In this document: positions 8,293 through 17,000 of the stretch, one piece after another
Layout of the letters: the number at the start of each line of letters is the position of its first letter
Position numbering within the stretch: position 1 is the stretch's first letter
Assembly: GCA_019634415.1 (NCBI GenBank)
Contig: JAHQVJ010000102.1
Span: 1 to 64,000 of the forward strand
Direction: 5' to 3'
Source of the DNA: Myxococcales bacterium
GTDB lineage: Bacteria > Myxococcota_A > UBA796 > GCA-2862545
DNA: 64,000 nt
Notes under the pieces: model-generated
The model's input: the letters and a program-made list of their open reading frames with translations, nothing else
Database searches by the model: none
What the model was told of the DNA's origin: nothing
Program-made: the position numbers and the translations under genes

Positions 8293-10290
8293 ATGTCCGA
8301 CGCTGCTGAACCCACGGGCCCGCTGGCCCTCGTGCTGCGGGGGGCCCTGCTCGGGCTCGGCTTCGGCGTGGCCGTGGCCACGGTGCACCTCACGGTGGGG
8401 ATCGTGCTGATCCTGTCGCTGGGCATGCCGGCGCACACGTCCTTCGCGCTGCAGTCCGTGGTGATGGAGATCGTGCTCGGCGGCGTGGTGGGGGCTGTGC
8501 TTGCCCCCGCGCTGCTGGCTGCGGGCCGTCCGGAGCGCGGGGCGTGGGTGCACGCCGGCCTGCTGGCCGTGGCCTGGATCGCCTTCGAGCGCTGGGTGGC
8601 GGTGGATCCGAGCAAGCTGCAGATGTGGGTGGCGCCGCCGCTGGTGGGCCTGGCCGTCTTCGCGGTGGGTCGTGCTCTGTCCCAGCGGTGGCCGCGGACC
8701 CTGGCGGCTGCCACCGTGGCGCTGCAGGTGGGGCTGTTGCTGCTGCCCATCGCACGCGAGCTGTCGGAGGAGGCGGACGAGGAGGTGGCTTCAGGGGCCG
8801 ACGCCGCCAGCCAGAAGCCGGACGTGCTGTTCATCGTGATGGACACCGTGCGCGCCCAGAGCTCGTCGACCTACGGCTACGAGCGCGAGACCACGCCGGT
8901 CCTCACGGAGCTGGCCGAGCAGGGGCTGAAGTTCGCCGACGCGAACACGCCCGCCACTTGGTCGCTGCCGGCCCATGCGTCGCTGTTCACCGGCACCTTC
9001 CCGTCGGTGCACAATGCCCACGGCGAGACGCGGCGCCTCGACGAGACACTTCCCACGGTGGCCGAGGTCTTCCGCGACGCGGGCTACCAGACCCGCTGTT
9101 TCTCCGCGAACCCGCACATCAGCAAGTCCTTCGGTCTGATCCGCGGCTTCGACAGCTGCGACGAGGCCTGGCGCCTGGGCTCCGGCGCCCGCCAGTTCTC
9201 CTTCATGTATCGGTTCCTGGACCGGCTCGGCCTCGGCAGCGTGGACGACAAGGGCGGCAGCACGGTGGTGGGCAACATCCGCCACTGGATGGAGGATCGT
9301 CCCGACGACGATGCTCCCGCCTTCGTCTTCGTGAACTTCCTCGAGGCCCACTTCCCGTTCCACCAGCTGCCCGACGACTACCTGTGGGCCTACCACGACC
9401 GGCCCATCTCCGAGCTGCGCGACGCCGGCCAGATCGCCTTCGGTGCCCAGTTCGGTCGGCAGCTCACCGACGCCGAGGTGGAGCAGATCCGCGGCCCCAT
9501 CCTGGACATGTACGACGGCGGCGTGCTCTACACCGACGCCCTGGTGGGCCAGGTGATCGACGAGTGGCGCTCCCGCGGTCTGCTCGACGACACCATCGTG
9601 CTCGTGCTCGCCGACCACGGCGAGGTGGTGGGGGAGCACCGCTGCTTCGGCCACGTCTCGGCGGTGGTGGAGGAGGACCTGCGGGTGCCGATGGTGTTCC
9701 GCTACCCGCCCCGCATCGAGGCGGGCAGCGTGGTGGACCACGCGGTGAGCACGGCGGGCGTGTTCGCTACGTTGACGGATCTGGCGGGGCTGCCCACGCC
9801 GGAGTCGGTTCAGGTGAGCAGCTTGCTGGCGGCGCTGCCCGACACCAGCGGCTGCGAGGATCTGGCCCCAGAAGAGGCCGGCTCGTGCGTGGCGGAGGCG
9901 CAGGCCACGGCGGAGCAGGTCGGCAAGCCCATCATCGCGGAGCGCTTCGAGGAGGAGCTGCTCTCCGCTCGCTTCGCGGAGGGGCAGGCCAACGGCGAGG
10001 GGCCGCTGGTGAACCCCCGCGGTCGCTATCGCACCTTCCGCTCTCCGCCCTACAAGCTGGTGCAGCACAGCGAGGGCGGTCCGTGGCTGTTCCACCTGGA
10101 GCTCGGCGAGCAACGAGACCTCGCTCCCGATCAGCCCGACACGGTGGGCCAGCTGGAGGCGGAGCTGCTGCAGTGGGCGGCGCGCCTGGAGCTGCCTTCC
10201 CTGGGCGCAGCGGTGAGTGCGGTGGCGCCGGCGGAGATGACCGACGAGGAGCGCCAGGCGCTGTGCGATCTGGGCTACCTCGACTGCTGA
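8293..10290 (+). CDS. Membrane-anchored sulfatase-like hydrolase or transferase
   Basis: 665 residues, ATG preceded by GGGAG. Residues about 10-160 contain roughly five membrane helices. The rest is an alkaline-phosphatase-superfamily domain: DVLFIVMDTVR near residue 177, the nucleophile region TWSLPAHASLFTG with Ser224, and LADHGEVVGEH for metal binding. The sulfatase C/S-x-P-S-R signature is not intact: Ser replaces Cys and His replaces Arg. Formylglycine activation is therefore unlikely unless it uses Ser. Such proteins may act as phospho-transferases or phosphodiesterases on envelope glycans or lipids. Confidence 0.82.
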   Translation: MSDAAEPTGPLALVLRGALLGLGFGVAVATVHLTVGIVLILSLGMPAHTSFALQSVVMEIVLGGVVGAVLAPALLAAGRPERGAWVHAGLLAVAWIAFERWVAVDPSKLQMWVAPPLVGLAVFAVGRALSQRWPRTLAAATVALQVGLLLLPIARELSEEADEEVASGADAASQKPDVLFIVMDTVRAQSSSTYGYERETTPVLTELAEQGLKFADANTPATWSLPAHASLFTGTFPSVHNAHGETRRLDETLPTVAEVFRDAGYQTRCFSANPHISKSFGLIRGFDSCDEAWRLGSGARQFSFMYRFLDRLGLGSVDDKGGSTVVGNIRHWMEDRPDDDAPAFVFVNFLEAHFPFHQLPDDYLWAYHDRPISELRDAGQIAFGAQFGRQLTDAEVEQIRGPILDMYDGGVLYTDALVGQVIDEWRSRGLLDDTIVLVLADHGEVVGEHRCFGHVSAVVEEDLRVPMVFRYPPRIEAGSVVDHAVSTAGVFATLTDLAGLPTPESVQVSSLLAALPDTSGCEDLAPEEAGSCVAEAQATAEQVGKPIIAERFEEELLSARFAEGQANGEGPLVNPRGRYRTFRSPPYKLVQHSEGGPWLFHLELGEQRDLAPDQPDTVGQLEAELLQWAARLELPSLGAAVSAVAPAEMTDEERQALCDLGYLDC

Positions 10291-10293
10291 GCG

Positions 10294-10905
10294 TCACGCC
10301 CGCCGGGCTACGCCTCGGTGCACCGGCGACAGGTTGAGGGGCGTGCGGCCGTGGTCGTACAGCTCCTCCACCTCGAAGCCGCCTTCCTGCAGCAGCGCGA
10401 CAGCGTCGCGGTGCAGGTGGCAGCCCCCCGACAGGCGCGTCCACACCGGATGGATGGCGCGCTGGAACAGCGCCATCGGTGCATGATCGCTGCGGGTGTG
10501 CTCCACGAAGTGCAGTCGCCCGCCCGGCACCAACACCCGCCTCATCTCCGCCACCGCCGCGTCGACGTCGGGGATGGTGCACAGGGCGAAGGTGATCACC
10601 AGCTCGTCGAACGCACCGTCGTCGAAGGGCAGCGCCTCGGCGCCCGCCGCGAGGATCTGGCCCGACTGACCTGCGGCCTCGGCTCGGGGCTCGGCGCGGA
10701 CCCGCATGTGGGGATCGGGATCGATGCCGACCCAGCTCTGAACCTGGTCCCAGTCGTAGTGGGCCAGGTTGAGTCCCGTGCCCACCCCGACCTCCAGCAC
10801 CCGACCTGTGGCGCGGCCCACCACCTTCGGCCGGAGCTTCTCCATGGGACGCATGGTCCAGTCCAGGATCCGAGCGATGATGGGGTGTCCGTTCGGTCTT
10901 CTCAC
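10294..10905 (-). CDS. Class I SAM-dependent methyltransferase
   Basis: 203 residues. Motif I VLEVGVGTGLNLAHY, the acidic strand end WVGIDPDP, FDELVITFALCTIPD and LVPGGRLHFVEH are the UbiE/METTL7-like Methyltransf_11 pattern. The start is GTG 10905, overlapping the stop of the upstream cyclase gene by 4 nt (GTGA), which implies translational coupling. Substrate unknown; the similarity is to methyltransferases acting on small hydrophobic or thiol compounds. Confidence 0.87.
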   Translation of the reverse strand: MRRPNGHPIIARILDWTMRPMEKLRPKVVGRATGRVLEVGVGTGLNLAHYDWDQVQSWVGIDPDPHMRVRAEPRAEAAGQSGQILAAGAEALPFDDGAFDELVITFALCTIPDVDAAVAEMRRVLVPGGRLHFVEHTRSDHAPMALFQRAIHPVWTRLSGGCHLHRDAVALLQEGGFEVEELYDHGRTPLNLSPVHRGVARRA

Positions 10906-12989
10906 GAGCTGCGCTCCAGGCGGTGAGGGACGGAGGCGCCGCCCCAGTCCGTGGGGGGTGGGTCGGTCAGGTAGGCGGTGCATCGCTTCGTCATCAGCGT
11001 GGCCGGACCATCGTCGGGGCGATGCTCCAGCACCTCGGCGAAGGCCGCCCGTGCGTCGTCGAAGCGACGCTCGAAGTAGGCCTCGAGCCCGCGGGTGTGG
11101 CTCGCCACCCACGACAGCACCTCGTCGCTCATCTGCTCGCGCACGCCGACCACCTCGTAGACCAGCACCGGTCGGGTCTTGCCCTTCAGCAGCACCCGGT
11201 CCAGGGGACGGAAGAGCAGGGTGGGGCGCGCGAGCTGCACCGTGCGGGAGCCCGCGATCACGCGCGTGCCGTACACCTTGTTGAGGTCCTCGAGCCGGGC
11301 CGCGATGTTGACGGTGTCGCCCAGGATCCCGTAGCTGAAGCGCTCCAGGGCGCCGATGTTGCCCACCATGACCTGTCCGGTGTCGATGCCGAAGCGGGTG
11401 GGGAAGGGCAGCGTGCCGGCCTCGGTGGCCTGGGCCACCAGCGTCTCGGAGTGCTGGTGCATGGCCAGCGCTGCCAGGCAGGCGTGCACCGCGTGGTCCT
11501 CGAGGGGCTCGGGGGCGCCCCAGAACGCCATGATGCCGTCCCCCAGGTACTGGGCCACGGTGCCGCGGCAGGCGTGGATGGCGGCGTTCATGCCCTGCAG
11601 GTAGCGACCCAAGGCCTCGAGCACCTCGTCGGGTGGGGTGGCCTCCACCACCGAGGTGAAGGACTCGATGTCGGTGAACAGCACCGACAGCTCCTTGCGC
11701 TCCGCTCCCAGCCGCGCGGCCTGCCCCGACTCCAGCACGCGACGTACCAGCTGGCGCGGCACGTAGCGCTCGAAGGCCTGCAGGCCCTGCTTCATCGTCT
11801 CGGTGGCAGAGCCCATCTCGTCGAGCTCGCGGATCGCCGAGCGAGGCCGGGGTCGGGGCTGCAGATCCAGCCGAGCCACCCGCAGCAGCTCCCCGCGCAC
11901 GCTGCGCACCGACGACAGCACCAAGCGAGACACCATCGAGCCCAAGGCCACCGCCACGATCATGGCCACGAGCCCCGCAGCCAGGGCCTTGATGGCTTGC
12001 TCCTCCGCGTGTCCGAGCAGATCGTCGCGGGGAACCACCGTCAGCACCACCCACGGGATCCCCGACGACGAGGGAAACGGCGTGGCCACGGCCAGGTGCT
12101 CGCCGAAGGCGAAGGGCACGAAGGGATCGGGCAGGGCCTGCTGCGCTGCGAAAGCCTGGGCCAGCATGGCGTCTGGGTGGGCGCTCGCCGACCAGAACTG
12201 CAGACCGTCGTCGGTCTCGCGAATCACCTGGCCCTCGGGGTGGGCCACCACCATCCCGTCGGCGGTCAGCACGTAGGCGCGGCCGTGCTCCGCCACCCGG
12301 AGCGTGCCGAGGAACTGCGACAGGGGCGCGAGCTCGAAGTCCACGCAGACGACCCCGAGCAAGGCGTCGGTGACGCGGTCCCGGACCGGCATGGAGTAGG
12401 TGACGCCTGCCTCGTCGCGTCCGTGGAAGGGGTAGGGGTCGATCCAGACGCCCTGACCGCGCGGGCGCTCCCGAGCGGCGGTGAACCAGGGGCGCTCCCG
12501 TGGGTCGTAGCGCAGCCCCTGGTTGGGCACGCGGGTCCAGCCTGCTGCGGTGCGCTCCTCGTCGATGGACTCCGTGGTGGCTGCGTCGAGCTGGAAGCGG
12601 AGCCGGCGCTGCAGCCGCTCGGCGCTGGGCCGGAAGGTGCCCAGGAACGTGCCGTCCCGTGCGTCTCCCCAGGACACCCAGGTGAAGGCGCGATGCGCGT
12701 CGCTGGCGTGCTCGAGGTAGGTCAGGAACGAGGCGCGATCGGTGGGATCGAGCACCCCTTGCTCGATCAGACCAGCGGTGAGGCGGGTGTGGGGGACGGC
12801 GTCCTCCAGGAACCGCAGGGTCTCGGTGGTGGTGCGCAGCGCCACGCTGTCGGCGAGCTCCCGCCACAGCTCGTCCACGGTGTTCTGGGCGGCGACGAAG
12901 CCCGTCCAGCCGACGGCGGCGGTGACGGCCACGATGAGGGCGAGCATGACCCCCGTGATCAACGTCGAGAGCGGCAGACCGCGTTGCAC
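10902..12989 (-). CDS. Class III adenylate/guanylate cyclase with periplasmic Cache sensor
   Basis: 695 residues. A first membrane helix (TLITGVMLALIVAVTAAVGW) is followed by an extracytoplasmic dCache-like region of about 300 residues (WFTAARERPRGQGVWIDPY, GVTYSMPVRD), a second helix near residue 335, a HAMP-like linker, then the cyclase domain from about residue 425. Catalytic features are visible: metal-binding LFTDIESFT, YLGDGIMAFWG, and the transition-state Asn/Arg in VNIAARL. The C-terminus has TPR-like helices. It probably converts ATP (or GTP) to a cyclic nucleotide in response to an external ligand. Confidence 0.92.
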   Translation of the reverse strand: MQRGLPLSTLITGVMLALIVAVTAAVGWTGFVAAQNTVDELWRELADSVALRTTTETLRFLEDAVPHTRLTAGLIEQGVLDPTDRASFLTYLEHASDAHRAFTWVSWGDARDGTFLGTFRPSAERLQRRLRFQLDAATTESIDEERTAAGWTRVPNQGLRYDPRERPWFTAARERPRGQGVWIDPYPFHGRDEAGVTYSMPVRDRVTDALLGVVCVDFELAPLSQFLGTLRVAEHGRAYVLTADGMVVAHPEGQVIRETDDGLQFWSASAHPDAMLAQAFAAQQALPDPFVPFAFGEHLAVATPFPSSSGIPWVVLTVVPRDDLLGHAEEQAIKALAAGLVAMIVAVALGSMVSRLVLSSVRSVRGELLRVARLDLQPRPRPRSAIRELDEMGSATETMKQGLQAFERYVPRQLVRRVLESGQAARLGAERKELSVLFTDIESFTSVVEATPPDEVLEALGRYLQGMNAAIHACRGTVAQYLGDGIMAFWGAPEPLEDHAVHACLAALAMHQHSETLVAQATEAGTLPFPTRFGIDTGQVMVGNIGALERFSYGILGDTVNIAARLEDLNKVYGTRVIAGSRTVQLARPTLLFRPLDRVLLKGKTRPVLVYEVVGVREQMSDEVLSWVASHTRGLEAYFERRFDDARAAFAEVLEHRPDDGPATLMTKRCTAYLTDPPPTDWGGASVPHRLERSS

Positions 12990-13180
12990 TGGTCGTGTCT
13001 CCGGAGGCGACGGAGTCGCGCGGGCTTCGGCCGGGAACGTAGCATTCCTGGGCCTCAGGGGCTGGTGGCCCCAGATGTTGCAGGGAGGTCCTGTTCAATT
13101 TGAGCAAGGCCTCTAGATTTCCGCGACTGGTCAACATCGGCGCGCTACCCACGGCCAACACAGCGAACGTAGGGGGGAGC

Positions 13181-13987
13181 ATGATCGTGGCGGCAATCGG
13201 GGCAGCGGTGGCGTGGGGTGATGCGTGTCCGGACAATCCGGACCAGCTGGCGGTGGAGCAGTCGCTGCTGGTGCTCCAGGCCTTCGACGATGCCGACGGG
13301 GGAGCGCTGGAGGAGGCCTCGGAGGTGCTGGACTTCGCCGTGGGCTGCCTCACCCACACCCTGCCCACCACGTGGGCCGTGAAGGTGCACCGCGCGAAGG
13401 CGCTGGTGGCCTACTACGCAGGCAACGACCAAGACGTGGTGCGATCCTGGGCGGCCGTGCGGGCGCTCGATCCCACGGTGCGTCCCGACAAGGACCGCTG
13501 GCCGTCGTCGCATCCGATGTGGGGCCTGTACGACGAGGCGCGCGACACGCCGGACGAGCGCTTCGGCCTGGAGCGCACACCGCCCGGTGGCTGGGTGGTG
13601 GACGGCGTGCCGCAGAGCCCCGACGTGCCCAAGTTCCGTGCGTTCCTGATCCAGGCGCTGGACGAGGACGAGGCCGTGCTCTACTCGGACTACTGCTACC
13701 ACCTCAACGAGGTGCGCCTGGCGGACTTCGGGGAGCTGGACGCCGCCACACGGCAGCGCAGGCGCAAGCGGATGCGCGTGATCGGTGGCACGCTCACGGG
13801 GGCGCTGGCCGCGGGTGCGGTCACGTCGGGGGCGCTGGCGCTGATGTCGAGCGGCGACCTCGACGAGGTTGACTACGAGCTGATCGACGCGCGTGCCCAG
13901 CGGGCGAACACCACGGCGTCGGTGGCCCTGGGCTTGGCGGTGGGTGCCGCGGGGACGGGCCTGGCCACTTGGTCCATCAAGTGGTGA
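13181..13987 (+). CDS. Exported hypothetical protein with C-terminal membrane helices
   Basis: 268 residues, ATG preceded by GGGGGGAGC. A short signal peptide ends near AWGDA. The middle is TPR-like helical, followed by a short PEGA-like strand region (GGWVVDGVPQS). The C-terminus has a basic RRRKRMRV stretch followed by two hydrophobic segments (GTLTGALAAGAVTSGALALM and TASVALGLAVGAAGTGLATW). The same layout recurs in the protein at 50135-50890, suggesting a paralogous envelope family. Function unknown. Confidence 0.68.
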   Translation: MIVAAIGAAVAWGDACPDNPDQLAVEQSLLVLQAFDDADGGALEEASEVLDFAVGCLTHTLPTTWAVKVHRAKALVAYYAGNDQDVVRSWAAVRALDPTVRPDKDRWPSSHPMWGLYDEARDTPDERFGLERTPPGGWVVDGVPQSPDVPKFRAFLIQALDEDEAVLYSDYCYHLNEVRLADFGELDAATRQRRRKRMRVIGGTLTGALAAGAVTSGALALMSSGDLDEVDYELIDARAQRANTTASVALGLAVGAAGTGLATWSIKW

Positions 13988-14076
13988 GCGCGCGCAATGA
14001 GGTGCCAGTCTGGGTCGTACGCGCCCCACCGGGCTAGAAGGGCCAGGCAACAGCCTTTGCAGCAAGGAGGCGGCCA

Positions 14077-17000
14077 GTGGCCGCTGGCAACAAGTTCGGG
14101 ACCTTCGGTGGGGTGTTCACACCCTCCATCCTCACGATCCTCGGCGTGATCATGTACCTGCGCCTTCCCCGGATCGTGGGGGAGGGCGGGCTGTTCATTG
14201 CCGTGGGCATCATCCTCGCTGCACACCTGATCTCCGTGACCACGGGGCTGTCGGTGTCGTCCATCGCCACGGACAAGCGCGTGGAGGCTGGAGGCGCCTA
14301 CTACATCGTGTCGCGGAGCATGGGCCTGGCCATCGGCGGCACGCTGGGGCTCGCCTTGTTCGTGGGGCTGTCGTTCTCCATCAGCCTCTACATCATCGGG
14401 TTCAGCGAGAGCTTCCTCGAGGCGATGACCCTCGACAAGAACCTGTTCACGATCCGCGTGTGCGGCACCATCACGCTGGTCTTGCTCACGATCATCACCT
14501 TCGTGAGTACCGAGCTGGCCATCAAGGCCCAGTACTGGATCTTGCTCGCCATCGTGGCGTCGCTGGTGTCGATCTTCATGGGTGGATCAGAGCAGGTGCC
14601 GCTCACGCCGCATCTGTCGAAGCCGCTGTCGGGAGGCCAAGACGCCACCGTCCTGTTCGGCATCTTCTTCCCCGCGGTCACGGGCTTCACGGCCGGCGTG
14701 AACATGTCGGGCGATCTGCGGGACCCTCGCCGAGCCATCCCCCTGGGCACGGTGGTGGCCATCGCCGTGGGCCTGGTGGTCTACGTGGCGCTGGCCGTCT
14801 TCGTGGCCTACCGCATCGACCCGTCGCAGATGCTCGACAAGGACACGGTCCTCGTCGACATCGCCGCGGTGCCCCAGCTCGTGGTGGCGGGGATCTGGGG
14901 CGCCACCATCTCGTCGGCCCTGGGCAGCATCCTGGGGGCGCCGCGCATCCTGCAGGCGCTGTCGCTGGACCAGATCACGCCGCGCATCTTCGGGGTGGGG
15001 CACGGTGTCACCAACGAGCCGCGGTACGCCCTGGTGCTCGCCTTCGCCATCGCCGAGATGGGGATCCTGATCGGCGAGCTCGATGCCATCGCGCGCATCG
15101 TCTCCGTCTTCTTCATCGCCACGTACGGGTTCCTCAACCTGTCCGCCAGCTTCGAGATGGTGGCCAGCCCGGACTTTCGTCCCGACTTCAAGATCCCCAC
15201 CTGGGTGCCGGTGGTGGGCGCGGTGACCTGCGGGATCTTGATGGTCTGGCTGGACCTCATCGCGATGCTCGGCGCGGTGGTGGTGCTCTCGGCGCTGTTC
15301 TTCGTCATCAAGCGACGCGAGCTGCAGCTCGAGACGGGCGACACGCTGCTGGGGGTGTGGTCGTCGGTGGTGAGGGTGGGGCTCAATCGGCTCACCACCG
15401 AGTCGCTGCATCAGCGCAACTGGCGGCCGAACATCCTGCTGTTCACCCAGCCGTTGGCCCACAGTCGGCAGCCGCTGCTGGAGTTCGGGCACTCGCTCAT
15501 CCGGCACCGCGGTGTGGCCACGGAGTTCCTGCTGTCGGAGGCTGGTCGGGCCGAGGTGGACGAGGTCGACGCGGAGGGCTTCTTCCATCGCCACGTGAAG
15601 GTGCGCGATCCCGACCGGTACGACACCATGTCGGCGGTCTGTCGGTTCCACGGCTTCTCGGGCCTGGAGCCCAACACCGTGATGGTGGACTGGCACGATC
15701 ACGCCCAGCGGCCCGCGCAGTTCGCGAAGTTCCTGGGCTTGCTCAAGGGCCTCGACGTCAACGTGGTGGGCGTGGCCTACGACCCCGAGAAGGGCTTCGG
15801 TGAGCAGAAGACCATCGACCTGTGGTGGTCGGCCAGCGCGGGGTCGCTCGATCTGAACATCGCGCTGGTGCGCTTCGTGTCGTCGAGCGAGGAGTGGCGG
15901 CGCGCGTCGCTGCGCTTCCTGGTGGTCAACGACGATCCCTCCCTCGCCGACAGCCTGCACAACACCACTGTGCGGGCGCTGGCCGCCGCCCGGATCACCG
16001 GCACCGTGAAGGTGGTGAACAACGCGCTGGAGGCACGGTCCGCCGAGGACTGGATCGCGCATCACTCGGCGCGCACGGACCTCACCGTGATCGGGCTGCC
16101 CAACGACGAGCTGGGCGCGAAGGCGGTGCGGGATCTGGAGCAGCTGGTGCAGAGCATCGGCTGCGTGATCCTGGTGCGAGCCTCGTCGCAGTTCCGCTCG
16201 GGCTTCGACTTCCAGGGGGCGAGCACCCTGCGGGCGCGTCCCCCCGAGCTCGACGAGAGCGGCCCCGTGCGGCTCCGCCCGCCGCGTCTGCCCACGGTGC
16301 CAGGGCTCGAGGCGCCCGCACGGCAGTTCGTGGAGGAGCACGCCTCCATCGTGGCGGAGTTCACCGAGCGCTGCGTGTCGGGCTCCTTCGAGGCCCACAC
16401 AGCGCTGCTGGAGCGTATCCGCGAGGCCGTCGACGATCAGTTCCGCGAGTTCGAGGGGGCGCTGGCTGGCAAGACCAAGCGGTGGCGTGCCCGCGTGTTC
16501 CGGCGGGGGCCCGAGCAGCTGCTCACCTCCGTCACGGCGCTGCTGCGCACCTACCAGCAGGAGGACGTGACCCGGACCCTCGACACCATGGAGCGAGGCA
16601 TCGACCGGTTCCTCGAGCGCCTGGACGCGCTCGAGGACGACATGCCTCGTCGCGTCGACGTCACGCGTGATCTCAAGGACTTCGCTCCGCATCCCGACGA
16701 TCCGCGCTGGATGGCGCGCACCAAGGCGCGGCGGCGCTGGGTCGCGTACCTGTCTCGGGGACCCGTCCGCTACGCGGTGCGTCCCGGCCCGCTGGTTCGC
16801 TACACCATCGACGCCCGCACGCTGCAGCTCGCCCGCACGGCCCTGTACGACGCCGCCAAGCACACCATGCAGGTCAACGAGGACCTGGGCCGCTTCCTGC
16901 ACGTGCTCAAGGAGAGCCTGGCGTCCATCAGCGCCAAGGCCTCGTCGGAGACCCTCGACGAGGTGTTCCTGGCCACCGAGCGGGATCGGGTTCGGCAGCA